From: Solibacillus isronensis
Lineage (GTDB): Bacteria > Bacillota > Bacilli > Bacillales_A > Planococcaceae
Direction: 5' to 3'
Assembly: GCF_900168685.1 (NCBI RefSeq)
Contig: NZ_FVZN01000014.1
Location: 1,922,001 to 1,986,000 of the forward strand
Length of the DNA stretch: 64,000 nt
Shown here: positions 16,177-25,261 of the stretch, piece after piece
How the letters are laid out: the number at the start of each line of letters is the position of its first letter
How positions within the stretch are numbered: the stretch's first letter is position 1
Position numbers and translations under genes: made by a program
The notes under the pieces: generated by a model
The model's input: only the letters and a program-made list of their open reading frames with translations
Databases searched by the model: none
What the model was told of the DNA's origin: nothing

Positions 16177-17115
16177 TTAACCTACAACCCGAATTGATTT
16201 ATTCGTCGCGTCAATTGTTACGGTTTTACCAAGCGGCAATGACATCGTCGGCAGCACATGACCACATGTTACATCTTTTAATATTGGAATATTCAAAGGC
16301 ACTAAAATTTCTTCAAATACCGTATCCAAACTTAAATTATTTTCTGCGTTATTTACATCCATTGGCCCACAATCGGTCCAAGCACCCAGCACAATACCCG
16401 ACAGCTGCTGAAGTTTCCCCGACAATGACAGCTGTGTCAGCATCCGGTCGATCCGCTGCACATTTTCATCGATGTCTTCCAAAAATAGAATTTTGCCTGT
16501 CATATCAATCTCGTAAGGTGTCCCTAGAGATGCGGCAACAAGTGTTAAATTACCTCCAGTTAGTTCCCCTGTAGCAGTACCGGGAACAACCGTGTTCATA
16601 TTCTGGCCTTTCGCATTTTCCAGGAAATAATCACTCCATCCGGTATTTTTCACACTGTTGATGAAATACTCCCACGTATAGTCATCCATTTCAGGTCGAA
16701 TAAATTCCGTTGACGGCATCGGTGTATGGTACGTTACAAAGCCGCATTGCTGATTGAATACAATATGCAGTGCAGTAACATCACTATAGCCTGCAAATAC
16801 TTTCGGGTTTTCTTTAATCATTTTCAGATCAAGCATCGGTATAATCCGTGTCGCTCCATAGCCTCCGCGAATGCAAAAAATACCGTCAATTTCAGGATTT
16901 CGGAACATGTCATTCAATTCTTTTGCACGCAACTCATCACTGCCTCCAAAATAGCCGTGTCGCGCTCTGCACGTTTCCCCTACAACTACATGGAAACCCA
17001 GCTTCTCCACTGCCTGGATCGCTCGTTCGATACGATGTTCCGGTGTTGCTCCGGATGCGCTGATTAATGCTACAGTATCGCCTTTTTTAAGTGACTTCGG
17101 AATTATCCTTGCCAT
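16177..17115 (-). CDS. ykfA: LD-carboxypeptidase, S66 family (YkfA-like)
   Basis: Serine peptidase that removes a terminal D-amino acid from murein tetrapeptides through an L,D bond. The 312-residue protein has the S66 fold with nucleophile Ser111 (GYSDVTALH), Glu213 (FLEDIDE) and His286 (CGHVLP), the Ser-Glu-His triad. There is no signal peptide. The ATG has GGAGTG upstream and is 3 nt from the dppF stop. It precedes the beta-lactamase-like gene. In Bacillus subtilis ykfA lies in the same type of operon. Relatives include microcin C7 immunity proteins (MccF), but the context favours murein peptide recycling. Confidence 0.93.
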   Translation of the reverse strand: MARIIPKSLKKGDTVALISASGATPEHRIERAIQAVEKLGFHVVVGETCRARHGYFGGSDELRAKELNDMFRNPEIDGIFCIRGGYGATRIIPMLDLKMIKENPKVFAGYSDVTALHIVFNQQCGFVTYHTPMPSTEFIRPEMDDYTWEYFINSVKNTGWSDYFLENAKGQNMNTVVPGTATGELTGGNLTLVAASLGTPYEIDMTGKILFLEDIDENVQRIDRMLTQLSLSGKLQQLSGIVLGAWTDCGPMDVNNAENNLSLDTVFEEILVPLNIPILKDVTCGHVLPTMSLPLGKTVTIDATNKSIRVVG

Positions 17116-17118
17116 CGT

Positions 17119-18069
17119 CTACACTCCACTTCCGGCAAGCACCGCCCGATACTGTGCCTGCTCTTCTTGATTGGCCAATACGAAATGTCCTTCTTCAATT
17201 TCAACAAATTCAGGTGGATCCATCTCATATTGATGGACAGTCGGATCATACACTTGCAGCTTTTTTCTGCGCTCTTTTAACGGATTCGGTTCTGGAACGG
17301 CTGCCAGTAATGCTTTCGTGTAAGGATGCAGCGGATTGTTGAACAGCTTTTCTGTTTCACCCAATTCAACGATTTTCCCCTTATAAATGACCGCCGTCCG
17401 ATCAGTAATAAAGCGGACAATCGACAGGTCATGGGCAATGAATAAATACGTTAATTCACGATGTTCCTGTAAGCTGGATAATAAGTTCAGTACTTGAGCA
17501 CGAATCGAAACGTCCAGTGCAGAGATCGGTTCATCCGCTACGATAAATTCCGGTTCCATGACAAGTGCTCTGGCAATGCCGATACGTTGACGCTGCCCGC
17601 CTGAAAACTCATGCGGGAAACGTGAAGCAAATTCCGGCAACAGTCCGACTTCCAGTAATGCTTTTTTTACTTTATCGATCCGCTCCTGTTCATTGCTGTA
17701 CCGTTTATTGTTGATCAGGCCTTCCGAAACAATATAGTCAACCTTTGCCCGTTCATTTAAAGATGCGCCCGGGTCCTGGAAAATCATTTGAATCTTTTGG
17801 GTAATTTCACGGTCCCATGCGCTGGAAATACGGCCATTAATCGGCTTTCCGTGGAATAGAATTTCTCCGTTTGTTATCGGGTTAATGCGCATAATCGCAC
17901 GGCCGATCGTCGTTTTTCCCGAACCGGATTCCCCTACAAGCCCGAATGTTTCACCTTTATATATATCGAAGCTCACGTTATCTACCGCTTTGAACTGTTT
18001 TTTACCTTGCCCGAAAACGATATCAATATTTTTCACTTCAATCAGCTTTTCTTTATTAGTCATTTGCAT
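17119..18069 (-). CDS. dppF: Peptide ABC transporter ATPase, second subunit (DppF/YkfD type)
   Basis: Energy-coupling subunit of the peptide importer. Walker [10 protein letters not shown] is at 46-54, the signature [12 protein letters not shown] near 160, and Walker B FIVADEP near 180, with the H-loop HD shortly after; the C-terminal segment [17 protein letters not shown] is the oligopeptide-transporter-specific tail. The ATG at 18069 overlaps the end of dppD by 14 nt and has a GGGAG site. As with the usual OppD/OppF pairs, it works with the preceding ATPase as a heterodimer. Very similar to YkfD by position. Confidence 0.93.
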   Translation of the reverse strand: MQMTNKEKLIEVKNIDIVFGQGKKQFKAVDNVSFDIYKGETFGLVGESGSGKTTIGRAIMRINPITNGEILFHGKPINGRISSAWDREITQKIQMIFQDPGASLNERAKVDYIVSEGLINNKRYSNEQERIDKVKKALLEVGLLPEFASRFPHEFSGGQRQRIGIARALVMEPEFIVADEPISALDVSIRAQVLNLLSSLQEHRELTYLFIAHDLSIVRFITDRTAVIYKGKIVELGETEKLFNNPLHPYTKALLAAVPEPNPLKERRKKLQVYDPTVHQYEMDPPEFVEIEEGHFVLANQEEQAQYRAVLAGSGV

Positions 18070-19102
18070 ATTGTCTCCCTTCTGCGAAAAAGGCTTGCAA
18101 CACTTCAGGAGGCTCTACTTTTGGTGCCTTTGGATCAAGCAGCCACGTGCGTGCATAATGGGTATCGGTCACTTTGAAAAAAGGCGGACGTTCAACAAAG
18201 TCGATTTTGAGTGCATATTGATTCCTAGGTGCAAACGCATCCCCTTTTATTTCTTTAAATAAATTTGGTGGTGTTCCTTTAATCGAATATAATTCTTCCC
18301 CTTTATTTCCTAATTGAGGGAGTGACGAAATTAAAGCCCATGTATACGGATGTTTCGCGTCGAAAAACACTTCCTCAGTTTGTCCAACTTCAATAATATC
18401 CCCTGCATACATAACTGCTATTCTGTCCGCGACTTTTGCAACGACACCTAAATCATGCGTAATATATATCGTCGTCAGCAAATACTTCTCCTGCAAATTT
18501 GTCAACAGCTGCAAAATTTGTGCCTGTATCGTTACATCCAATGCTGTTGTCGGCTCATCACATATGAGGATTTGCGGGTTGCAGGCAACAGCAATCGCGA
18601 TAACGATTCGCTGACGCATCCCGCCGGAAAATTCATGCGGGTATTGCTTATAGCGGCGCGCAACATCATGAATTCCAACATCACGCAGCAGCTGTAATGT
18701 TTTTTCATATGCTTCGTTCCCTTTTAATCCTTGGTGCAGCACGACACTTTCTTCGATCTGTTTTCCGATTGTTTTCAGTGGATTCAGCGATGTCATCGGG
18801 TCTTGTGTAACCATGGCAATTTTTTTGCCGCGAACTTTCAGCCAATCCGCCTCTGTTTTAAATTTCGATAAATCATGACCATCAAAGTGGATTTGTCCAT
18901 CCGCTATATAGCCGTTTTTATCAAGCAGACCCATGATCGATTTTACTAGCACCGACTTCCCTGAACCTGATTCCCCTACGATTGCAAGGCTTTCCCCTTT
19001 ATATAAATCGAGCGAAATATCACGGATAGCCGTCAATGTTTGTCCACGCAGTTTAAATTTTATGACTAGATTTTCGATGGATAATATTTTTTCCTGTTCC
19101 AT
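18056..19102 (-). CDS. dppD: Peptide ABC transporter ATPase, first subunit (DppD type)
   Basis: ATPase of the DppD/OppD class that pairs with the downstream ATPase. Walker [10 protein letters not shown] begins at residue 43, the signature [12 protein letters not shown] near 163 and Walker B ILICDEP near 183; the C-terminal part contains the oligopeptide-specific segment ([15 protein letters not shown], then [21 protein letters not shown]). The usual cysteine-rich iron-sulfur motif of some DppD proteins is absent. The ATG follows a GGAGG site. It is 15 nt from dppC and overlaps dppF, so the cassette is translated as one. Confidence 0.93.
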   Translation of the reverse strand: MEQEKILSIENLVIKFKLRGQTLTAIRDISLDLYKGESLAIVGESGSGKSVLVKSIMGLLDKNGYIADGQIHFDGHDLSKFKTEADWLKVRGKKIAMVTQDPMTSLNPLKTIGKQIEESVVLHQGLKGNEAYEKTLQLLRDVGIHDVARRYKQYPHEFSGGMRQRIVIAIAVACNPQILICDEPTTALDVTIQAQILQLLTNLQEKYLLTTIYITHDLGVVAKVADRIAVMYAGDIIEVGQTEEVFFDAKHPYTWALISSLPQLGNKGEELYSIKGTPPNLFKEIKGDAFAPRNQYALKIDFVERPPFFKVTDTHYARTWLLDPKAPKVEPPEVLQAFFAEGRQYAND

Positions 19103-19117
19103 ATAACGCCCTCCTCT

Positions 19118-20104
19118 TTAAACATGATTTTTCGGATCTGCCGCATCTGCAAATGCATTCCCGATAATATAAAAGGCAATCGTAATGACACTCAGCACGA
19201 TACTTGGGAAAATAAGCTGATAACGTAAATCCGGTGACATCATCAGTACCCGTCCTTCATTGATCAAGTTTCCTAATGATGGCTCACTAACCGGCAATCC
19301 GAGGCCGATATATGTTAAAAATACTTCCGCACCAATTGCAGCCGGCACTGCTAAACTCATTCGCAGCATAATAACCGAAATTAAATATGGGAGCAGGTTT
19401 TTCAAGATGATTTTATAGCCAGGTGTTCCTAATGTTTTGGATGCCAGATTATACTCACGGTCGCGCAGTATGACGATCTGATTTCGCAGGAAGCGCGCCA
19501 TTTCAACCCAGCCTGTTATACACATGGCGATAATGATTGTCGATATGCCAGGTCGTAAAATATACGCCATTAAAATCAACACAATCGTTGTCGGAATATT
19601 ATCCACGATATTGTACAGTTGGGTGATCGGTGCCTCGAGTTTTCGCGAATAGCCCCATAAAGCCCCTACTGTAAAGCCGATGAGCACTTCGATAATCGCT
19701 ACAGCAAAACCGATAAATAAAGAAGTTCTTGTTCCTTCCCAAATTCGGGACCATAAATCCTGACCGATGGAGTTTGTCCCAAAAATATATTCATCATTTG
19801 GAGCAACATTCCGGTCCTGCATTCCTGTGTCCGGATTTAAATAAATTTGAGTCGGTGATTTCTGTTCTGGTAAATAAGGTTGGACGAATGTAAATGCAAT
19901 CAATACGATGACAAAGACAAGTAAAAATACAGCAATTTTATTTTTACTAAAGGAGCGGAAGGTCGAACGCCAATAAGAGTAATTGGAATAAGCTGTTTCT
20001 TCCGCTTTTGCATCATCGACAGCGGCAAAATCAAACATTTGATCATGCAGCTGTTCTGTTGATTTTTCCGAAATATTCTGAATCTCTTTCGTGAAAATTC
20101 CCAT
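19118..20104 (-). CDS. dppC: Peptide ABC transporter permease DppC
   Basis: Inner membrane permease of the Opp/Dpp class. The N-terminal 45 residues are cytoplasmic and acidic, then come a membrane span (about 55-76), an extracellular loop (PEQKSPTQIYLNPDTG...) and five further spans; the EAA loop (REYNLASKTLGTPGYKII) is near residue 225. The 328-residue length is normal. The start codon overlaps the dppB stop by one base (TAATG), so translation is coupled. It forms the channel with DppB. Confidence 0.93.
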   Translation of the reverse strand: MGIFTKEIQNISEKSTEQLHDQMFDFAAVDDAKAEETAYSNYSYWRSTFRSFSKNKIAVFLLVFVIVLIAFTFVQPYLPEQKSPTQIYLNPDTGMQDRNVAPNDEYIFGTNSIGQDLWSRIWEGTRTSLFIGFAVAIIEVLIGFTVGALWGYSRKLEAPITQLYNIVDNIPTTIVLILMAYILRPGISTIIIAMCITGWVEMARFLRNQIVILRDREYNLASKTLGTPGYKIILKNLLPYLISVIMLRMSLAVPAAIGAEVFLTYIGLGLPVSEPSLGNLINEGRVLMMSPDLRYQLIFPSIVLSVITIAFYIIGNAFADAADPKNHV

Positions 20105-21048
20105 TAGCGTACACTGTCCCCTTTCCCTAGTTTAATTCGAGGGTCAACAATTGCCATCAGTAAGTCCCCTAAAATTAACCCAATAATCCCTAGTGAAGAA
20201 AATACAAGCACTAAACCTTGTACGACATTGTTATCCTGGCGCTGGATCGCGTCTACGAGCAATCCGCCCATACCTGGAATTGAAAATAATGATTCAATGT
20301 AAATCGAACCGGTGATCGTAAATAAAATTGTTGCCGGTAAATATTGCGCCATTGGTATGAAGGCATTTCTCATCACATGGCGGAACATAATCGTACGCTC
20401 TGTCACACCTTTTGCACGTGCAAGCTTAATATAATCCTTGTTCAGCTCATCTACCATATAGCGTCGCATCCACATTGCATAAGAAGCAATCGGACCAAGT
20501 GCCAAACAGATTAACGGTAAAATAAAACTCCGTGGATTGTATTCATCAAACAGCATCGGCAAGTTAAACCATTCCGAAATATACATCTGAATCATAAGGA
20601 AATACACCATCGCCGGTACTGCTACTACAATAACGATATAACCTGTACCGAGCCTGTCGAGCCAGCGTCCTTTAAACTGGGCCATTAAAATGCCCAACGG
20701 AACACCAACTAGTAATGAGAGCGCTACAGCCCCTAATCCGAACAATATAGAATACATCATTTTATCTTGAATAATGTCAAGTACTGGTACATCTGTACGG
20801 TATGTAATCGATTTTCCTAAGTCGCCTTGAATAAGGTCAACGTAGAAGTTTTTTAGTTGGACTAACAACGGATCCCGTAAGCCAAGATTTGTTAAATAGA
20901 TTTCCTGTTGTTCTGGCGACATCTTTTCTGCTGCCGCGCCTAAATAGCCTTCATCAGGCATTAATCGTAACAGGGAGAAAACTATTGTAATGATGATAAA
21001 TAACGTCAATATGGATTGCGCGATTCGTTTCGCAATATACTTTAACAA
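20104..21048 (-). CDS. dppB: Peptide ABC transporter permease DppB
   Basis: Membrane permease with the N-terminal OppB-type signature (LKYIAKRIAQSILTLFIII, residues 2-20), a periplasm-like loop (residues 30-95) and five later spans with the EAA loop (KDYIKLARAKGVTERTIM) near residue 225. The 314-residue length fits from a TTG at 21048 with AGGAGGG 7-8 nt upstream; the frame is open for 48 more codons, but that part runs over a hairpin and has no start. The gene follows the binding-protein gene by 178 bp that contain a hairpin. Confidence 0.9.
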   Translation of the reverse strand: MLKYIAKRIAQSILTLFIIITIVFSLLRLMPDEGYLGAAAEKMSPEQQEIYLTNLGLRDPLLVQLKNFYVDLIQGDLGKSITYRTDVPVLDIIQDKMMYSILFGLGAVALSLLVGVPLGILMAQFKGRWLDRLGTGYIVIVVAVPAMVYFLMIQMYISEWFNLPMLFDEYNPRSFILPLICLALGPIASYAMWMRRYMVDELNKDYIKLARAKGVTERTIMFRHVMRNAFIPMAQYLPATILFTITGSIYIESLFSIPGMGGLLVDAIQRQDNNVVQGLVLVFSSLGIIGLILGDLLMAIVDPRIKLGKGDSVR

Positions 21049-21167
21049 ACACGTTCCCTCCTCAGTAATTCCTCGGCGTAATGCTTCCGGTTTTTGTTTG
21101 TCGCTTGCGCCAATTACTCTTTTAATGAATCCGTAACATCGCCCGAATGAAGTATATAAAAGCAGAA

Positions 21168-21197
21168 AGGAGATGCAGAAACATCCTGTCATCTCCT
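21168..21197 (-). terminator. Stem-loop between the peptide-binding protein gene and dppB
   Basis: On the minus strand AGGAGATG (21190-21197) pairs with CATCTCCT (21168-21175), with an inner CAG/CTG extension. It is followed by TTTCTGCTTTT, a weak T-run. The position resembles the pstS-pstC hairpin: both lie after a binding-protein gene. A part-terminator or mRNA-stabilising role is inferred. Confidence 0.55.
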
Positions 21198-21226
21198 AAT
21201 CTACCTCCATTTAAAATGCCTACGTA

Positions 21227-23050
21227 TTAATTAGAAGTGTTTGCTAATGCTTCCGCACGTTCTTTTTCCCATGCTTCTTTAGCAGACTTGAATTCTTCAT
21301 TACTCATTGGCTTTTCTAGGATAGACTGACCTTTAAACTTCTCGGATGTAACACCAAATGGCGAATATTGTGATTCAAATGGATTTAATTTTGAAGCAGT
21401 ATAACCACCGCCGCCTACAGCGTACGGAATAACAAATGCTTCCTCAATTAAAAATGCCTCTGCCTTTGCAAATAGCTCATAACGTACTGCCGGATCTACT
21501 TCTGCTTTTGCAGCTTCGACTAGCTTGTTATATTCACTGTTATAACCTTCTGCCATTTCCGGCTTATTATATGTTCCGCCTTCTGTAAATGGATCTGTAT
21601 ACGTTGACGGGTCAGCAAAGTCCGGACCCCAGTTTGCTTCAATCATTGAGAACTTACCAGGGCGACGTACTTCACTAAGGAATCCTGTCGCAGGACCTGC
21701 AAATAGTTCCACATCGATGTAATCAGCACCTAAAAGGTTTTCAAGCTGTTGTTCCACTACTTGTGAACGGTTTGCCCATTCAGGTGAACCTGAGTTGTAA
21801 GGTAATAATACCTTTACAGGGAATGTTGCTTTACCAGCTAATGCAGCCAATGCCACCTCTTTATGTTCAAGAGCTAAATCTTTGTTAAATGAATCTGTTT
21901 CTGTAATTGCTTTTAATGGCTCAAGCATTGTGTAATCTACACCTTCAACATCCACAAAGTTCTTCGGTGTAATTGTATTTGACAATAAATCTTGTGGATT
22001 GTAAGGCTCGATTGTTAACATTGCAGATACACGGTCAAGTGCATGATAAAGCGATTTACGGAAATCTTTATTGTTTACTGCCACTTTCCAGTTTTCAGGC
22101 TCATACTCTGCATCATATTGTGGATCAAAGTTTAATGCATAGAAGTATGTGTAGAAGTTATTTGTGTTTTGGCGTACTAAATCTTTTTTGTCGTCACTGT
22201 TTAACCATTCATCTAAAATGGATGTCGGAATTAATGCCCCATCAATCTCGTCCCGTAAGAATAGTTCAGGTGCAACTGTTGCTGCTTCTTTATTGTACTT
22301 GTAGCGGATACGATCGATTTTCACTGTTTCTTTATCCCAGTAAGCGTCGTTTTTCACAAGTACACGCTCATTCTGAGGTTCGAATTTATCTAAAATATAT
22401 GCGCCATTATATAAAATATTCTCACGAGTCGTTCCGAACGCATCGCCTTTTTCAGCTAAGAATTCCCCGTTTACCGGGAAGAAACATACATAATTCAGCA
22501 TCGATAAAAAGTATGGTGTTGGAGCTTCCAATGTATATTCAAGCGTTGTTTCATCAATTGCTTTAATACCTACTTGCGAGAAATCCGTTACTTCGCCGTT
22601 GTAGAAGGCATCACCGTTTTTCACGACTGTTGCAATCCACGCTGTTGAAGATTCGTTTTTCGCATCAAGCACATAATTTAAACCGTCTACAAAATCCTGT
22701 GCTACAACATTTCCCACATCTTTACCTTCATGGTCTACCCACTTTACATCATCACGAAGTTTGAATGTCCATACAGTTGCATCTTCATTGGATTCCCAGC
22801 TTTCTGCTAATCCAGGCTTAACAACTCCGTATTGGTCATATTCTATTAATCCTTCTACTAAATTCGCTGATAATGCAAATTCATTTGTTTCTGCTGTTTT
22901 TAAATAGTTCAGCGTTTTAATTTCACCGGAATACACTGTTCGATATTCTGATGTTTCACCAGAATCCGATGAATCACCACAAGCTGCTAGTACGAGTACA
23001 AACATACAAAGTAATGCTAACAAAGATTTTTTCAAAGTCATTTCCCCCAT
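21227..23050 (-). CDS. Peptide-binding lipoprotein (OppA/DppE-type SBP)
   Basis: Extracellular peptide receptor of the SBP family 5. The signal peptide has lipobox LAAC with Cys24 lipidated, then a Ser/Asp linker. The family signature near residues 85-115 (LRDDVKW...) and WGPDFADPSTYTDPFTEGG towards the C-terminus are typical. At 607 residues it is longer than DppE (about 540) and comparable to OppA. The ATG at 23050 is used; another in-frame ATG is four codons later. It lies first among the transport genes, next to ykfB and dppA, so murein peptides such as L-Ala-D-Glu-containing ligands are the likely substrates, but ordinary oligopeptides are possible. Confidence 0.9.
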   Translation of the reverse strand: MGEMTLKKSLLALLCMFVLVLAACGDSSDSGETSEYRTVYSGEIKTLNYLKTAETNEFALSANLVEGLIEYDQYGVVKPGLAESWESNEDATVWTFKLRDDVKWVDHEGKDVGNVVAQDFVDGLNYVLDAKNESSTAWIATVVKNGDAFYNGEVTDFSQVGIKAIDETTLEYTLEAPTPYFLSMLNYVCFFPVNGEFLAEKGDAFGTTRENILYNGAYILDKFEPQNERVLVKNDAYWDKETVKIDRIRYKYNKEAATVAPELFLRDEIDGALIPTSILDEWLNSDDKKDLVRQNTNNFYTYFYALNFDPQYDAEYEPENWKVAVNNKDFRKSLYHALDRVSAMLTIEPYNPQDLLSNTITPKNFVDVEGVDYTMLEPLKAITETDSFNKDLALEHKEVALAALAGKATFPVKVLLPYNSGSPEWANRSQVVEQQLENLLGADYIDVELFAGPATGFLSEVRRPGKFSMIEANWGPDFADPSTYTDPFTEGGTYNKPEMAEGYNSEYNKLVEAAKAEVDPAVRYELFAKAEAFLIEEAFVIPYAVGGGGYTASKLNPFESQYSPFGVTSEKFKGQSILEKPMSNEEFKSAKEAWEKERAEALANTSN

Positions 23051-23059
23051 TTCTCTTTT

Positions 23060-24145
23060 CTATTTGGCTAAGTAAGCCTCTATTAATAACCCGATACCGG
23101 GAGCATCGGTCATCTGAATATTCTCCCCTTCGAAAATCGGCCCCCCTTCAATTGGATCTTCACTGCACAAACTTGGTCCATCTAAATCGACCATTGTGAT
23201 ATTTTTGCTGGCTGATGCAAAATGAGCAGCTGCACTGACACTAATTTTTGTTTCAAGCATACAGCCAATCATACAAGCGACACCATTTGCCTCTGCAATG
23301 TGGTTAATTTGTTGTGCTTTTGAAATACCCCCTGTTTTCATCAGCTTAATATTTATTAAATCCGCGGCCCGCTTTTCAATGACCTCGATCGCTTGCTTTG
23401 GAGAAAATACACTTTCATCCGCCAAAATATTTGTATACGTATTGCTTGTGACATATTGCATGCCCTTCACATCACTGTAATGTACAGGCTGTTCAACGAG
23501 CTCGATATCCGCGCCTTTATCTTCGAGCTGTCCAATGATTTTTACAGCTTCCTTTGCTGTCCATCCTTGGTTGGCATCAACTCTTAACGTAATATCAGGT
23601 CCTACTGCTTTTCGAATTGCTACAACCCGTTCAACATCTTCCACCAGATTTTTCCCGACTTTAACTTTTAAAATGGAAAAGCCCCGTTTAACAGCCGCTA
23701 AACTGTCTTTCACCATTTCATCCGTTGCATTCACACTAATCGTGATGTCCGTTGTAATGTTCTTTCGGTAGCCCCCTAGCAATTTATAAAGGGGAGCATT
23801 GTATTGTTTCGCCCATAAATCATAAAGCGCAATTTCGACCGCCGCTTTTGCACTTGTATTCTGGTACAAACATGCATCGACCTTTTGACAAAGCAGTGCA
23901 ATTTCATCAATTTCAATTCCGATAATCGATGGTGCTATCACTTCTTCTATCGCATAGCGAATTGATGAAAGGGTCTCACCTGTAATGACATGTGTCGGCG
24001 CAGCTTCGCCAATGCCGATTAGCCCGTTGTCGGTATAAATAAAGACGGCGATATTTCGAATACTATGTACTGTTCGTAGTGCTGTTTTAAACGGGGTAAT
24101 AAGAGGTGCCTCGACAAGCCCCACCTCAACCTTTAATATTTTCAT
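23060..24145 (-). CDS. ykfB: L-Ala-D/L-Glu epimerase (YkfB-like, enolase superfamily)
   Basis: Interconverts L-Ala-D-Glu and L-Ala-L-Glu, letting the dipeptide be degraded. The enolase superfamily features are present: KxK at Lys160-Lys162 (LKVKVG), metal ligands Asp190 (DANQGW), Glu218 (VEQP) and Asp243 (ADES), and the second catalytic Lys in NIKLMKTGG. The N-terminal capping domain has the expected TPFKTALRT segment. It is 361 residues, normal for dipeptide epimerases. It is 13 nt after dppA. The specificity for Ala-Glu is supported by the operon context; related epimerases act on other dipeptides. Confidence 0.92.
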   Translation of the reverse strand: MKILKVEVGLVEAPLITPFKTALRTVHSIRNIAVFIYTDNGLIGIGEAAPTHVITGETLSSIRYAIEEVIAPSIIGIEIDEIALLCQKVDACLYQNTSAKAAVEIALYDLWAKQYNAPLYKLLGGYRKNITTDITISVNATDEMVKDSLAAVKRGFSILKVKVGKNLVEDVERVVAIRKAVGPDITLRVDANQGWTAKEAVKIIGQLEDKGADIELVEQPVHYSDVKGMQYVTSNTYTNILADESVFSPKQAIEVIEKRAADLINIKLMKTGGISKAQQINHIAEANGVACMIGCMLETKISVSAAAHFASASKNITMVDLDGPSLCSEDPIEGGPIFEGENIQMTDAPGIGLLIEAYLAK

Positions 24146-24158
24146 AAATTCACCTGCT

Positions 24159-24953
24159 TTAAGTTAAAAATTGTAACAGTCTCAACACTTCAAAATAATC
24201 GGTCGTTTCGAACTGGACTGTATTATGCGGTTTAAATGTTGCGCCTGGATAAAAGGAATTCCGGTATGCTTTAATATGATCCTTATAAATAATCTCCACC
24301 GTAAAGTGTTTCGGCAATTCAATTTGAAGCTTTGTTCGCTCAATTTTCATTGCCTGTTCAACAAGATGTTTCGTCTGCTTTAACGTCGTTTGAGGACTTA
24401 CATTAATTGTTGCATGACCGACTCCCTCTTTTGTCGCGAATGTGACGATTTGGTCATTATAGCGGGCGATATGTTCTGTCAAGGCCTGATCTCCGCTGAC
24501 AAAAGCAACCGGTACATCATGGAGGGCTGCTGCATATGTATTTATTAAAAATTCACTAGCATATTCCCCGTTTATTTTGACATCCGCCAATAAGCTCAAT
24601 GTATGTGCAAGCGGGTTCTTCTCACTGCCGCCCTCACTGTGATAGCCAATAAAAATTGCCCGGTCAAAACTGCTATCCAATCCTGCAACCATGCACATCG
24701 GCTCTTGTGTCCAGCCGCGAATGATCTTTACATTCTCCGGCAAGTTTTCAATAAGAATATTTCGGCCGGAATCATGTGCATCCTTCAGTAAAATTTCAGT
24801 AGCACCACCTGCAAATGCCCCTTCAATTGCGGCAAGTACTTCTTTTGTCATTTGTTTTTGAAACTGGGCGTAATCCGGGGAGTTCAGTTCGGTTTCACTC
24901 CATACCGTTGTGCCCGTTATCCCCTCGATGTCCGCACTTATATATACTTTCAT
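24159..24953 (-). CDS. dppA: D-aminopeptidase DppA (M55 family)
   Basis: Zinc peptidase that removes N-terminal D-amino acids, chiefly D-Ala, from peptides; M55 proteins assemble into decamers with a narrow inner channel. The expected zinc ligands are seen: Asp8 and Glu10 (SADIEG), His60 (DAHDSG), His105 (GYHSEGG) and Glu134 (YASEF). The 264-residue length is slightly short but complete. The GAAAGGAG ribosome binding site is strong. It is the first gene of the operon, as in Bacillus subtilis, where dppA is made under nutrient limitation. Confidence 0.94.
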   Translation of the reverse strand: MKVYISADIEGITGTTVWSETELNSPDYAQFQKQMTKEVLAAIEGAFAGGATEILLKDAHDSGRNILIENLPENVKIIRGWTQEPMCMVAGLDSSFDRAIFIGYHSEGGSEKNPLAHTLSLLADVKINGEYASEFLINTYAAALHDVPVAFVSGDQALTEHIARYNDQIVTFATKEGVGHATINVSPQTTLKQTKHLVEQAMKIERTKLQIELPKHFTVEIIYKDHIKAYRNSFYPGATFKPHNTVQFETTDYFEVLRLLQFLT

Positions 24954-25200
24954 TTGTTACGAATCTCCTTTCATTTTTATTTATTCATCAGTCTAGAATA
25001 ACCTTTTCGAAGATTTAGATTTTTCAGTCTTTTATTTATAATCTATAAAATACCACACTTATTTCGATTGTGGAAGTTTTTTCTAATAGTTTTCTAAATA
25101 AAATAATTAAATTATAAAGCGCTAAAACCTTGATACATCGCATTATTTAAAAAAAGATTTAAAACATATTATCCCAATAGATATTATATTTTCATAAGAA
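24954..25200 (-). promoter_or_regulatory. AT-rich promoter region of the dpp/ykf operon
   Basis: This 247-bp spacer separates dppA from the S58 gene's terminator and must hold the operon promoter. Candidate -10 elements such as TTATAAT occur, but I cannot choose one with confidence. Some stretches resemble the CodY motif only loosely (five mismatches of 15). Nutritional control is expected from family knowledge, not shown by the sequence. Confidence 0.4.
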
Positions 25201-25234
25201 AAAAGCCTTCTACATAGATGGTATGTAAAAGACT
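25198..25234 (-). terminator. Terminator of the S58 peptidase gene
   Basis: AGTCTTTTACAT (25223-25234) pairs with ATGTAGAAGGCT (25204-25215) with two G-T wobbles on the minus strand, followed by TTTTTTCTT. This separates the S58 gene from the dpp/ykf operon. Confidence 0.82.
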
Positions 25235-25261
25235 CAATAAACTTCCTAACGTAAAAATACA

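Noticed and set aside
24954-25120. CodY boxes before dppA.
   Set aside because: The best candidates (for example AAAAGACTGAAAAAT on the minus strand) have five mismatches to the 15-bp consensus, which AT-rich DNA yields by chance.
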